A stretch of 63,192 bases of DNA from the NCBI GenBank assembly GCA_037447655.1, contig JBBHKE010003410.1, positions 53,822 through 117,013 of the forward strand, given 5' to 3'. Under the pieces are notes generated by a model. It did not search any database and had not been told where the DNA came from. It saw only the letters and a program-made list of their open reading frames with translations. Source of the DNA: Zygnema cylindricum. Its lineage: Eukaryota; Streptophyta; Zygnematophyceae; Zygnematales; Zygnemataceae. This document shows positions 1 to 10,959 of this stretch, piece by piece (within the stretch, counting starts at the first letter, position 1; the number at the start of each line of letters is the position of its first letter). A program made the translations under genes and the position numbers.

Positions 1-440
1 TGGAGTTGATGTTAGCAGTTGGTTCGCCGAGCCGTATACCCTCACCGACGGGCACTGCGTCGATTTTCTTTTCTCGCACTAATACGGGTAGCGCTACGAT
101 ACCTACCGAAGTAAGGCTACCGCCAGCTCTATAAACCAACAAACCCACACCGAAACCTGCTCGAAAAGGCATGAACACCAGCCGCGAGCAAGCTCTCCGC
201 TCCTGGACCCTCGGGAGGACAAAGTCAGGAATGAAGAGTCGCGATGGGCATAATCACGCTCTTTCCTTTTAGCTGCGTCACGGGCAGCCACTCCCATATG
301 CCGAGCCGCTTGGTTGACGATTGTAGTTGAGGTAGGGTTCGTTAAAACAATGTCACCAAATGTACGACGGGCACCATCAAGTAATACAAGGTCGATCCGG
401 CGCGAAGGAGTGTAGTGTACGAAATGTGCTAGCCCGTTCT
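1..440 (-). pseudogene. C-terminal fragment of a non-LTR-type reverse transcriptase ORF
   Basis: The minus strand reads open from about 440 to 103. It contains RRIDLVLLDGARRTFGDIV followed by NPTSTTIVNQAARHMGV and AARDAAKRKERDYAHR. This pattern (a DIV-TNPT strand, then a GVAAR-AAKRKERDYAH helix) resembles the tail after the polymerase domain in plant and algal reverse-transcriptase ORFs of the kind seen at 62248-63192. Downstream of residue SSRG the frame loses recognisable similarity, so the copy is probably broken or runs out of the window. It lies opposite in orientation to the right-hand copy. Assignment is by recall of the family pattern only; moderate to low certainty. Confidence 0.45.
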
Positions 441-773
441 AGTACTGGTCGTTATTTCGTACAACCGTACAGAAAAAATGTAGCGTCGAGACGGGAAAGT
501 GAGTAGCGTTGAAGGGGAAAACGCAGTCAGATTTGATTCCTAATAATAAAAACGGGGGGAAATCACGCGAACCTGATCTCGCATGTTCAAACGTCGACTA
601 TGTGAACATAGCCTATAAGGGCTACACTATAGGAATGTGTATCCAAAATAACGTTCAATGTATAAATTAACGTTAATGTTGGCGGTTAGGCCCTTGAACC
701 CAAAATAGAGTTAATAGCAACTATTAGTTTCTTTACAGTAATATTTTTTTTTACACCATAACGATTCACGGTG
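405..773. mobile_element. TIR-TA element remnant (right end preserved)
   Basis: ACGATTCACGGTG ends at 773, followed by TA, and matches the right terminus of the complete copies at 1224-1831 and 7468-8119. Inside, the stretch from about 412 (GTGTACGAAATGTGCTAG) resembles the internal sequence at 1388-1420 of the next copy. No matching left end is visible, so the copy is truncated or decayed. TACACC at 752 with GGTGTA at 770 also gives a small local palindrome. Confidence 0.45.
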
Positions 774-775
774 TA

Positions 776-1223
776 GTCCTTGGGTTCCATGAAACATAAA
801 TGCTTCTTTACATAACATTGTGAAATGGGGACGGGAACAAAATTTTGTCTAAGTTGCCCATTTCTCAGTCGCATCGGCCATAGGTCCAATGAGATGCGAT
901 ACGCGTGACAAATTCATGTTTTAGGTACATAAAACAGAGGTCGCAAAAGTCAAAATTTCAAATACCTGAATCAGATATTTTTTTTTTTCAAACTCTGAAC
1001 ACCCGAAATCCGGTCGGGTTATTGCACACTACTAAATTGTTACCCGGTACCCGATACGCGTTTACAAAAAAAAAAAGTAAACTGAAACTCGATATCTCGC
1101 GACTACCCGTACTCGCCCGTACTCGAATAAGTACAAAATTAGTGGTACATCTCCTATTCTCCATTATACCTTCCATGATAGCAAGGAAACAAAGTGCAAT
1201 AATGTTGGATAGTATGGACACTA
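776..1223. other. Spacer without recognisable gene
   Basis: AT-rich sequence between two TIR-TA copies. Short open frames on both strands have no recognisable domain and overlap each other. I see no gene, tRNA or repeat unit here. Confidence 0.5.
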
Positions 1224-1831
1224 CACCTTGAATCGCTATTAGCATTATTAACGCTAATCCGGCGCCTCCAAATTTTGACCCGAAAATCTTAAATAGAATT
1301 AATAACAATAATTGTTTTTTTACGTTAATTAAGGTACTGGTTTATTAGCGTTAACAACTCTAATTTATGGTCATCTTGAATAGAGTGGTGTACGGAACGT
1401 GTTAGTCCGTACAAGATGGTACTTTGTTAAGTAAAAAAAGTACGAAACATGGATTAAAATAATCACGAACGCACGTAAAACTCCGCTCAGAATAAAAGGC
1501 AAAATGAGATCGTACCTAATTTCGTGTAAAGATATTGATCGCGTATTAATTATACGGGAGAAAACCCAAATTAGAGTGATGAATCAATTAGAGTGAAAGG
1601 ACGCGACGGTGTACGACTTGCCAGATTTTGTACTCGTACCTATTTTAGTGTAAAGATCTTGATCACAGATTCATTATAGGCGAACTGTACCCAAATTGGA
1701 GTTATGAATAAATTAGAGTAAAAGTTTTTTTTCAGAAACGCGGAAAATCCAAATTAGAACACTAATTATTTTTCAACACTAATTATTTTTCAACACTAAT
1801 TATTTCTTAACGCTAATAGAGATTCACGGTG
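1224..1831. mobile_element. TIR-TA MITE-like element, complete
   Basis: The left end CACCTTGAATCGCTATTAGC and right end GCTAATAGAGATTCACGGTG are imperfect inverted copies, flanked by TA on both sides (1222-1223 and 1832-1833). At 608 bp it has no transposase ORF. Internal AATTAGAGTAA-type motifs recur near both ends. TA duplications and short inverted repeats fit a non-autonomous Tc1/mariner-like element by general knowledge, but the termini are not the usual Stowaway CTCCCTCC, so the superfamily is only inferred. Confidence 0.7.
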
Positions 1832-1833
1832 TA

Positions 1834-3074
1834 CTGTACAATACATTACTGTACCCCGTATTGTACTGCAGTGGAACGTACCTACGAAACCTTGAGATTT
1901 TTTCGTTTTTTGCTTACCCGGTCGTACCCGAATTTGTTTTTTTTTTTTTTTTGAATCACCCAGCCGAATCTGGCCGGCCCCCAAAATTTGGCACCCGAAT
2001 CCGTTCCGGATCCTACGCGGCCGGCCTGGTAGGGATCGGGTACGTATTCGGGTACCCGATTGCGACCTCTGCCGCATGCATCACAGGGCTTATCGACCGT
2101 ATCGTATGAAAGCGTGTCACCAACGCCTGCACTTGGCCACGTCACAACGCGTACTTTTTGAAGAGCGACGCTTTGCACCCTACCACGTTTCCTGAGGGAA
2201 AACGAGGAATAAAACTGGGGAATTGCTAATCGCAGAGACATTTTTTGTTGCGCGCAGGTAGTTTTCAAAAAATGTACATTTGAAGTACAGCATAGTACAA
2301 GTTACGTACCTTTGAGTTCAGATTTGACGGTCAATTCGTCGAACAACTTTGACTGGCGAAATAGAGTAACGACGGTATAAAAAAGTGTCGCGCTTGCGAA
2401 CGTCGACCGTCATAAAAAAAAAACAATTCACACGGCCGACGCAGGTTTACGGTAACAAAACTGCGGCAACCACATATAAATAAAATGGCTGCGCGCAGGT
2501 AGTTTCGCACTTCACGTGAGCTCCAATGTGAGACCACATACATGCATTTAGTTTAGCCGCAAAAATGGAATCTAATCGCGAACCGTTACGTTGAATTTGG
2601 CCACAAATTATAGGACGACGTCTATATGTATAAATCATAGTTGTTCAAATCGCGCGATTTTTTCTTTTTTTCCGATTGAAACGTATAATTCGTGACTTTT
2701 GAAAAAATCGTAAAAAAACGTGTACTATAAGCTAAAACTGGAAATTTACGGAAACCTGTAAACAAATTACTGTAACTGTACATTTTTTTACGGATATGTA
2801 CGGAATAAAATGGGAAATATGCGTCGTACTTATTGTTACTTTCTGTTCAGTGAACTGAATAGGAATACCACGGAAGTTGTACGTTATATAATCGAAAATG
2901 TACAGACATTTTCGAAAAGAGACGTTGAACGTCACAATAATTTCGCGCGTCACAATATTCCCCCCCCCTGGAGTAATGCGCCGTTTGCGAGATAGAGAGA
3001 GAAGACAGACAGAAGGCGGCCATGTCTGTCTGTTAGATAGGCTCAGACAGACGAAATTTTATAAAAAATTTCAT
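1834..3074. other. Spacer, no gene seen
   Basis: Mostly AT-rich with poly-T runs. GCGCGCAGGTAGTTT occurs twice (about 2250 and 2490). The second copy, followed by CGCACTTCACGTGAG, is the reverse complement of sequence just left of the TIR-TA end at 8799, so it is a dispersed repeat. A GA- and CAGA-rich stretch lies at 2990-3055. Open frames here carry no recognisable domain. Confidence 0.5.
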
Positions 3075-3075
3075 T

Positions 3076-3140
3076 CGTAGCATTCGAACCCGGGTACGTC
3101 AAGTGCGTAGCGTATCCTTAGGTGAACGACTGGACTACTA
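3076..3140 (-). other. tRNA-like sequence (B-box/T-arm)
   Basis: On the minus strand ACCCGGGTTCGAATGC is a good T-arm/B-box core. Upstream CACCTAAGGATACGC could be the D-arm end. The 3' side of the T stem and the acceptor do not pair cleanly, so this is a tRNA-derived fossil or SINE head rather than a functional gene. No anticodon is assigned. Confidence 0.35.
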
Positions 3141-3749
3141 GTTGGTGAAGAAGTTCCGATATCAGCAAAGAGTGTGATAAAAATATAAAGAGTTTATTGT
3201 TTTACCGCTCATTTAACGGGAAAAACTTGCAAACAGCGTTATATGTAATAGTTTTTTGTTTTTTTATATACTGAATAGTACGGAAGGAAATTCATTAATG
3301 ATTTTTTGGGATTTGATCAAAAGGTTCAATGGGTTTGTTACGTATAATTCGTCGCGTACGGTACGTTCGCACTAATCGCCGTGAACAACTATGGTATAAA
3401 TTAACTCGCACGAAACGAAATAAACTTCGTACAAGATAAGAAAGCGTTCTCGCTTAAAATTATCGATGAAACTAAATGATAAAAAAGCTCGTTGTCACGC
3501 GCGACCAAATGAAGCCACACTATTTACGAATCAACATTCGTACATTGACAACGTACTTCACATTGATTCACATTCACGGAAAAAGTAAAATGCGCACATA
3601 ATAATAGTCGCGGGCGACCCGGTGCTTTGCCCTTTGGTCAGTTCACTGAAGCGTCTGCTTGTGAAAAATTGAGAAACTTTTTCAAAAAAAATACCCTCAT
3701 GTTTTTGTCTTTTTGCTCTTCTCGTCGTTTTTACTCTCTCCGTCGATTC
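3141..3749. other. Spacer, no gene seen
   Basis: AT-rich sequence with short unconvincing open frames only. Nothing recognised on either strand. Confidence 0.45.
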
Positions 3750-3910
3750 TAACCGCACTACCGCGTCTTACGCGGCAAAAAACCTGACCCGAGTCACGTC
3801 CATTGGCGTAGAAATACACCGCACTACCGCGTCTTACGCGGCAAAAAACCTGACCCGAGTCACGTCCATTGGCGTAGAAATACGCGGTAGAAAACCTGAC
3901 CCGACTCACG
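3750..3910. repeat. Short tandem repeat, unit about 67 bp, about 2.5 copies
   Basis: CCGCACTACCGCGTCTTACG starts at about 3752 and again at about 3819, each followed by a GCGGCAAAAAACCTGACCC block and a CGAGTCACGTCCATTGGCG block. A third partial unit from about 3888 begins GGTAGAAAACCTGACCC. The first two units are almost identical; the third has diverged. Confidence 0.8.
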
Positions 3911-4394
3911 TCTATTGGGGCAGAAATCAAGAATCCGACTATCCTTTCAACATTTCTCTTTTTTCGCCCTCCTCAGTTCCATGCTTCCGACCGAAAGATC
4001 TCCACTTTATAAAATCGGCCACAACGATGCGCGAACTCGTTGGTTCGCGAACCTTCGGAGAAAGCCGACCTGCGCGGCTCGTAAGCTATGGATATTGGCG
4101 AGTTCTTTCTCAACACGAAGCCAAGAATGGTTTCCTTTCACCTCTTCGAATCTAAATAGTGTGGTTTGTTGCGCAGCCATCTTTGCCAAGATGTTTCATA
4201 TTTTATTCATTTCGATGCAATGTATGTTGTGATGTGTTATTTTGTTTGTTGGGATCCGTTTATTTTGGATATGTTTGTGGTACATCAATCTACAGTTTCA
4301 GTTTTCATTACGATTACACGCACGTTTTATTTGTTTACTTTCATTTTTGTTATTTTTATAACATTTATATAAAAATCTCAAATTAATTAAACTC
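3911..4394. other. Spacer, no gene seen
   Basis: Open frames exist on the plus strand but are T-rich, hydrophobic and lack any motif. No support for a gene. Confidence 0.4.
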
Positions 4395-4455
4395 TTGTAA
4401 GGAATGTTGACGCAACGTGGAGCTTAGCGCTCTACCATCGGCTGAGTCTTCTTGT
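4395..4455 (-). other. tRNA-like D-arm fossil
   Basis: The minus strand has ACTCAGCCGATGGTAGAGCG, a textbook A-box/D-arm, followed by CTAAGCTCC. A convincing T-arm is not found at the right distance, so only the 5' half of a tRNA seems to be kept. Confidence 0.35.
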
Positions 4456-4499
4456 GCTCTCAAAATTATCTTGTTAAGAAAAAACAAATGGTTTTATAA

Positions 4500-5270
4500 A
4501 TATATTTTATATAAAACATCGGTTGTCATTGGTTGACAATTATATAATATTATATCTAACTGTTATACTACACATATTATAGCAGGTTTAATCTAACTGT
4601 TATATTATTAGAGTTTTAACTAGTTATACATTATATATAGTCTAACTATCATAATGTGTTAATTTTTATAGTGAGAACTAACTGTTTTGTTATATATATT
4701 TTAACATTTATATCTAATTGTTATAATGTGGTAATTATTAGTGTTAACTAACTATTACATTTTAATTATCTTAACAGTTAAAATAAACTGTTATATTATA
4801 CATATTATAACAGTTCAATCTAACCGTTATATTATGTTAATTATTATAAGTGTAATAAATTTTTACATTATAGTAATTATAACAGTTGAAACTAATCGTT
4901 ATGTTATATATATTATGAGAATTACATCTAAACATTACATTATGTGTATTACAATTATATCTAACTATTACATTATGTTTATTATAATTGTTATAAGCAT
5001 ACTGTACAACTATAGCAGTAGTTGTAACAGTAGTTCATATATTATAGTTCAACTAAAATTATATACATTGTTTATAATATAACTCATACTTCAAATATAT
5101 TAAACAGATAACAACGTGCATTATTGTATATATTACAAATATTACTTATGTTAAATATGTATTATAACGTTTTATAACGTGGTATACTATATCAGTTACA
5201 TGTGATAGAAATATTATTCGATATGTTATATTTATTGTAATTGTCATTATATATACGACATTATGTATTT
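4500..5270. repeat. AT-rich degenerate tandem repeat with AACTGTTATA palindromes
   Basis: Units of roughly 60-70 bp recur, each with CTAACTGTTATATTA-like sequence and often TATAACAGTT nearby. At about 4788-4817 AACTGTTATA and TATAACAGTT form a perfect 10-bp inverted repeat around a 10-bp AT core. GC content is very low. Open frames in this region are composition artefacts. Confidence 0.6.
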
Positions 5271-5508
5271 TTTGTTATTGAGGTGTAAGTGTGTTTTTTT
5301 TTGGCTTTTGGGAGTTCTACTTTTAGGTAAGCTCATTATGACACGAAAACCTCTTTTTCGATTACATATTACAAGGTGTGGGAATTGTTTGTTTCGTGCT
5401 CTTTCCTTATTATTGTTTGGTTGTGAGTTTAAATATTCTTAGGTATAAAAAGTAGTTATTAGTTATTTATTTTTCTAGAGCATTGTCTGCTCCTACTGAA
5501 AGATGGGT
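5271..5508. other. Spacer before microsatellite
   Basis: T-rich unique-looking sequence without motif or gene. Confidence 0.4.
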
Positions 5509-5683
5509 TGATGATGATGACGATGATGATGATGATGATGATGATGATGTAATGATGATGATAATGATGATGTAACGATGATGATGATGTAATGATGATG
5601 ATGGTGATGTAGATGATGGTGATAATGATGATAATGATGACGATCATGATCATGGTGATGATGATGATGATGATGATGATGAA

Positions 5684-5714
<31 letters not shown>

Positions 5715-5851
5715 TAATGATAATGATAATGATGATAATGATGATGATTATGTTGTTGATGATCATGATGATGATGATGATGATGACGATGATGATAATG
5801 ACAATGACGTTGATGATGATGATGATGACGATGATGATCATAATCACGATA

Positions 5852-5938
<87 letters not shown>

Positions 5939-6029
5939 TAATGATAATGATAATGATATTGATAATGATGATGATGATGATGATGTAATGATGATGATGA
6001 TGATGATGACGATGATGATGATGACGATG

Positions 6030-6062
<33 letters not shown>

Positions 6063-6095
6063 ATGATGACGATGATGTTGACGATGATGATGACT

Positions 6096-6136
<41 letters not shown>

Positions 6137-6221
6137 GATGTTGACGATGATGATGATGACGATGATGATGACGATGATGATGATGACGATGATGAAGATG
6201 ATGATGATGATGATGATGATG
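5509..6221. repeat. (GAT)n microsatellite, about 0.7 kb
   Basis: Almost pure GAT repeats with scattered GAC, GAA, GTA and AAT variants, ending abruptly at GATGTAATCAAAG. The Met-, Asp- and Ile-rich frames predicted from it are repeat translation and not genes. Confidence 0.97.
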
Positions 6222-6229
6222 TAATCAAA

Positions 6230-6950
6230 GTATCACCAAAACAAAGTATTCAAAGTATTCAAAATATGTGTATTGTATTTCAAAAAAAAAATAAAAGCTA
6301 ATATTTCTAATGCTTGTCATATAAAAAAAAAACAAAGTAATCAAGTTTCACCAAAACAAACTAGTCAAAGTATTTGTAATATTTAATAAAAATGTATATA
6401 CCAATGTTTGTAATGTTCGTCAGCCTATGAGCTGATAATGATGTTCAACAACTTTCTTGGTCTTTAGACTAAGTTGGTTGATCGAAAAAACAAAGATTTT
6501 TTTTTTTCAAAGTAACAATGTAATTTAACAAACAAATATTATGAATGAAAACAAGTGTTTGTAATGTTGGTCAGCCTCCGAGCTGATAATGATGTTTATG
6601 CAACCTTCTAAGTCTTAGGACTAAGTTGGTTGATCACAAAAAAAATAAAAAATCAAAGTACTCAAAGTAATCAATCTACTATAATAAACAACGAAAATAA
6701 ATAAATAATAAGTGATTGTAATGTTAGTCAGCCTATGAGCTGATAATGATGTTTATGCAACCATCTAGGTCTTCGACTAAGGTGCTTGATCAAAAATAAA
6801 AAACAAGTACTTAAAGTAATCAACATATTCTAACTATCAAAAAATATAAAAGAAAATACGTGTTTGTAGTGTTAGTCAGCCATCGAGCTGATAATGATGT
6901 TGTTCCAACCATCTGGGTCTTTGGACTAAGTTGGTTGAATCCTGATTAAG
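6230..6950. repeat. Four-copy tandem repeat of about 150 bp with two conserved hairpins
   Basis: CAGCC is at 6421, 6572, 6729 and 6877 (spacings 151, 157, 148). Each unit reads CAGCC, 4-5 bases, GAGCTGATAATGATGTT, then CAAC...GTTG around an inner GTC...GAC hairpin, then an A-rich linker with CAAAGTAATCAA. The hairpin cores change but stay paired: GTCT/AGAC in copy 1 and AGTC/GACT in copy 2. No ORF spans it. Function unknown. Confidence 0.8.
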
Positions 6951-7436
6951 TTTGATGGTTTTTTTTTCTTTTTTTTTTCTTATTTTTTTCTTTGTTATAA
7001 TTACATTTGTTTCTTGCGTTTTTGTTATGTGATCAAGGTTGTGTTGTGGTTATTATTTTTGTTTGTTTTTTTTGTTTTTTTTTTTGTGATATTATGTATT
7101 GATAAAAAAAAATATGAAAAATAGACATGCAACACCTTAATATAAAATAAAGAAAAACCTTTTGTATTCTGTTTAAACGAATAATGGTTGAATAATGCTA
7201 ATGGTTTAATGTGTATTCTAGATTTAACATTAAAATATTTAATACTACATGATATATTCAGTCCATTCATTCATATCGTTCATTAGATTGAGATCGAACG
7301 CTCAAATCAATGTGAAACTTGTACGCTTTATCAAACCCCCTACATGAACGAAACGCGAATTAAACCATCCACTTCGCATCGTCATGGTCTTTGCCATGTA
7401 CAATAGGATAGTACAGTGCGTACCATGTACGAAAAT
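6951..7436. other. Spacer, poly-T and AT-rich
   Basis: Long T tracts at 6961-7005 and 7063-7085, then AT-rich sequence. The minus-strand open frame at 7025-7270 is low complexity. No gene supported. Confidence 0.45.
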
Positions 7437-8505
7437 TGTACGTGACGCCAACACTGAAATTACGGTACACCGCGAATCGTAATTATAGTAAAGATAAAAT
7501 TAGAGCAAAAAAACAAAAAAAACAATTAGAGTTAAAAACGCTAATTATTGTGATATAACCTTTTCACAAAGGAAATTTATTCTACTTTTTTTAAGTACTC
7601 TATATTAGCTTATGTCGGCAATAATTATCCGTGTTGTAATTATGAACACTAAATTATTTAGACATACGAAAACCGTCAGCCCGTATATTTTGACGTCATT
7701 ATGACGTTAGTACTATTTGTCTCATAGATATATACTATTTGTCTCAACTCATACTGTTGTTGTTTAACTATAAAATTTTCACATGTAAATTCATGTAATT
7801 GTTCACATGGGCGAGAATGTTGTCGACGGACGGAGCCATGCGAACAGGTTTTTTTCGATGCGATTTTTTTTTTGTTTAGTGCAATTTCACATGTGAGCGC
7901 GATTCTATTAAATTATTATTTGTACCTTTTTACTTGTAAAAGTGCAATTTTGCACAGTTAGACGTTGTCCGTACTCCACACTATTTAAAATGAACCTATA
8001 TTATGATTTTTTACACTAATTAAACTTTACCGTAAATAGTATAATGAAAAAATTCGAATCAGAGTCGAAATTTAGGGCAACGGAATTAGCGTTATTTACT
8101 CTAATTACGATTCGCTGTGTAGTGTACGGATATTGAGAACACGACAACGTGGCGTGATGTGACGAGATCGCAGGCGCCAAAATTAAAAGTGCGATACTGT
8201 ACGTTACTGTACCGGTATTGATATCACGACACATCGTACGTCACGCCAACACTGAAATAACAGTAGTGTACGGATATTGAGAATACGACAACGTGGCGTG
8301 ATGTGACGAGATCGCACGCGCAAAAATTTAAAGTACGATACTGTGCGTTACTTAACCGGTATTGATAACACGACATTTTGGCGTGTACGGATATTGACAA
8401 AACGACAACTCGGCATGATGAATGGAATCGCACGCGAAAAATTCAACTTACGATACTGTACATTACTCAACTGGTATTGATAACACGACATTTTGGCGTG
8501 ACGTC
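7437..8505. repeat. Tandem repeat (117-143-bp units) interrupted by a TIR-TA element
   Basis: Units start TGTACGGATATTGA at 8124, 8267 and 8384 and share CGACAACGTGGCGTGATG and a GGTATTGATA block. The first two units are joined by CACGCCAACACTGAAAT... (8232-8263), and an earlier partial unit with the same CGCCAACACTGAAATTACGG lies at 7445-7465, directly before the inserted element. The array therefore predates the insertion. Confidence 0.8.
7468..8119. mobile_element. TIR-TA element, complete, with internal empty-site control
   Basis: Left end CACCGCGAATCGTAATTA and right end TAATTACGATTCGCTGTG are near-perfect inverted repeats; TA flanks at 7466-7467 and 8120-8121. The neighbouring repeat unit contains the uninserted sequence (ACTGAAATAACAG TA GTGTACGG at about 8249-8271), which proves a TA duplication. 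The 652-bp body has no transposase. Confidence 0.85.
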
Positions 8506-8798
8506 GATTTTATCTGGACTTTTATCATACCACTACAACCACGTGAAATACAACAAATAGAATTATACCACGTGTCTCTTTCCTTTGTCACTAGAGACGC
8601 GAATCCTAACTCAAAACACTCAACGGCTCAAGATCTTACAAAAAAACAATCGACGGTCAATTTTCGTTGTCACCAGAGACGAAGGCGACTACAATGCTTT
8701 TCCCTTTTAGAAAAAGGGCAAAGCAAAAACAAAATAGAATACGCACTTAAATGCCAACATGTGCTCTGATAGTGCAGCTCACGTGAAGTGAGAAACTA
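8506..8798. other. Spacer, no gene seen
   Basis: An open plus-strand frame (8422-8769) runs through the end of the 120-bp repeat and has no recognisable domain. Not supported as a gene. Confidence 0.4.
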
Positions 8799-9240
8799 CA
8801 CCGCGAATCGTTATTAGAGTATATAACTCTAATTAGGGTTCTTAAAATTTTGATTTTTATTCTCAAATAGGATACATGATTTTAATTTTTCCTTGACGTT
8901 AATTACGGTACCTTACAAAATACCGTACATAATGAAAGTACATTAATATCTAAATAGTGTTGTGTACGGACTATGTCAGACCGTACATAAATGTACCATT
9001 TGAAGTAAAAATTAAGACGCGCACGCATACAAACGTGCGTTCATAAAAAGCAAGTTTCTCTGGTTGCCAAAAACCACGTTGGCACACGTTCGCCTACAGT
9101 CGTGTTTTTTGTAGTGTGAACATGAAATATGTTTGCATGTGAGAATTCAATATAATACAGTAAAAGAATTGAACTGTGTCTTATGACACGCCAACATACG
9201 ACGACGTAAAACTGTGAACTCACGTTTTTACTGCTTTCGC
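8799..9240. mobile_element. TIR-TA element, left end only
   Basis: CACCGCGAATCGTTATTAGA starts after TA at 8797-8798, and the following AATAGTGTTGTGTACGGACT and AAGTAAAA blocks match internal sequence of other copies. The flank GCTCACGTGAAGTGAGAAAC is the reverse complement of a repeat near 2500-2520 that lacks the element. No right end was found before unrelated sequence; the end given is approximate. Confidence 0.55.
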
Positions 9241-9867
9241 CTTAGTTTAGATTTTTTTCTGCGGTTTAAGTTAACATAAACACTATTATATGTGATGTGT
9301 ATAATTAGCGTCAATGATTACCCTATTTCGGTGTCAAATTGGATTTGACTATGAATTAGAATAAATGTATACGTTAATAAGGGGACTATGTGACAAATGG
9401 AACACAAATTACTATCAACACTGTAAATAAATAGAATAAAAATACAACATTTGGCGTTGGTGATATTTGGGGAGAGGTAACGCCAAATGCGGACAGTCCG
9501 TAGAAAAAAAGATACGTTTTGGACGAATCACAACCAACAGTGTTTTTTTTTTTTCCCAGAGGGATCTGATGTGTGAGCGTCGTCATTTTCACAAATTTGA
9601 ATCATTTGAACAGGAAGCGGGCGAAAAGTCCGCTGTCACCATCATTTCACCACCATGGATTCGTTGTCATGTGTGGCGTGTCCCTCTCCCTCGCCTTATC
9701 CGTCGTCCCTCCGTTTATAGCTACGTTTTCCTCCTCCACACCTCCCTCTTTCCCTTTCTCTCTAACATACTAAGACGATGTCCCTATTTCCCTCTTCCAT
9801 TTTTCTTATAACGACCTCCCTCTCCCTCTCTCTCTCTCTCTCGGTTGGCCTCTCCCTCTTCCTCTCA
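9241..9867. other. Spacer with CT-rich low-complexity tract
   Basis: Unrecognised sequence, then a strongly pyrimidine-rich stretch (about 9680-9866, TCTCTCTCTCTC and TCCCTC runs) that abuts the copia fragment. Plus-strand open frames through it are Ser/Leu/Pro-rich artefacts. Confidence 0.5.
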
Positions 9868-10231
9868 ACCTCTCAGCTACCCCATTTTGTTTTGGATTAT
9901 TCGGTACAATTTTCTGATGTTGAACTCATTCATCTCTCAAGTATTATTCAAACTGGTTAGAGGTGTACTCTCCCCCATTATCACTTCTTATTCTCTTAAT
10001 AGGGGTTCCGTGCAACTTTTCACTCCAGACTTGGTATTCTTTGAAGTACTTTGGTGTTTCAAACTTTGTTTTCAGGAAGTAGACTGTAGAATATATAGAC
10101 CAATCATTAGTAATTGTCAGCATATACCTCTTCCCCCCAACCGAAGGTACTCTGGCTAGTCCCCAAATATCTGTATGGACCAGATCTAGTATTTTCTCAC
10201 CTCTATATGTGGCAGTTTTGGGAAAAGGAAG
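9868..10231 (-). pseudogene. Ty1/copia integrase fragment
   Basis: The minus strand encodes the integrase core: a KTATYRGEKILDLVHTDIWG segment (first catalytic Asp in HTDIWG), a GGKRYMLTITNDWS segment, and IRSDNGGEYTSNQFE (second Asp in SDNG), then in-frame stops and a degenerate QNGVAER end (catalytic Glu). It resembles the Cop-D integrase at 57060-57430. Similarity stops abruptly at 10231, where R3 sequence begins, and at 9868, where CT-rich DNA begins. A dead fragment, not a gene. Confidence 0.85.
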
Positions 10232-10918
10232 TGTAAAAGGAACAAAATACCATAATGCATAGCGGAAAGCTCCAAGGATCTCCTCGTAGCAACAACAAGA
10301 GTACACAGCAGTTACAGCAATTACAGACAATGGTTGCGCTTTATTACCCGGGAGAAGATTACAACATTCAATGCTCGCTGCGAAGGTATACTAAAAGAGT
10401 CCCCGCGCACTACGTTTGCTTTTCTATTTAAACTATCCAATCGTTATAAGCGTTGTGTACGATAATTCCGTCCAGTTTTTTTTTTTTTATACTCAAATAG
10501 AATTATCCACACTATTTAAAAAAAATCCTAAATCCTAATTAGAATAGACGATTTTTTCGAAAATTATCAAATTCCCAATTAGCGTAAACCAAGCTAATTA
10601 TTCGTATACGCTAAAAAAACTTACACGCTAATAATGATTGACGGTGTAGTCAACCTAGTAGTGTACATGTGGATCTTCACGGTCAACCGAGATCCATCCC
10701 AAAATATCCTTGTAGAACCATACAGTTCAATCTACATTACGCGACGTTGCTATACTGCTACGCTGCGCTGCTATGTTGCGCTACCATTTTGCTATACAAC
10801 TAATTTGCTACGTTGCTAAGTTGTGCTAGTTTGGGATCGCAGTTGCGCTGCTCTGAAACCGCAACTATACCAACCTAGTTTCTAGCCACTAAGTACTCAA
10901 CCTTGTAACCCTGTTACA
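10232..10918 (-). mobile_element. R3 putative LTR, copy 1 (interrupted)
   Basis: This block matches 42997-43514. On the minus strand it starts TGTAACAGGG directly after a purine-rich GTGGGAGGCAC and has an AATAAAGCGC-type poly(A) signal (GTAATAAAGCGC) in its second half. The second copy ends CTGTTATA, nearly the inverse of the start. These are LTR hallmarks, but no matching pair around one internal region is seen, so LTR status is inference. A TIR-TA element interrupts it at about 10430-10646. Confidence 0.5.
10430..10646. mobile_element. Short TIR-TA element inside R3
   Basis: Right end ACGCTAATAATGATTGACGGTG followed by TA (10647-10648); left end CAATCGTTATAAGCG is degenerate. Sequence on either side (CTATTTAAACTATC and GTCAACCTAGTAGTGTAC) is contiguous in the uninterrupted R3 copy at about 43190-43230, so the roughly 215-bp block is an insertion. 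Confidence 0.6.
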
Positions 10919-10959
10919 GTGCCTCCCACTAAGGATTCATCGTCCCGCAAAACCTTGCT

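Noticed and set aside
5459-6224. Met-, Ile- and Asp-rich ORFs over the GAT repeat
   Set aside because: They are translations of a trinucleotide microsatellite, open in several frames on both strands.
6411-6950. C/D-box snoRNA cluster (CTGA and ATGATGT words in each unit)
   Set aside because: The CTGA word directly precedes the ATGATGT word, which is the wrong order and spacing for one snoRNA, and no terminal stem brackets a C-to-D unit.
8799-10646. A single 1.85-kb TIR-TA element using the left end at 8799 and the right end at 10646
   Set aside because: The span includes copia integrase and R3 LTR-like sequence that is contiguous with R3 outside it once a short insertion at about 10430-10646 is removed. 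Two separate elements explain it better.
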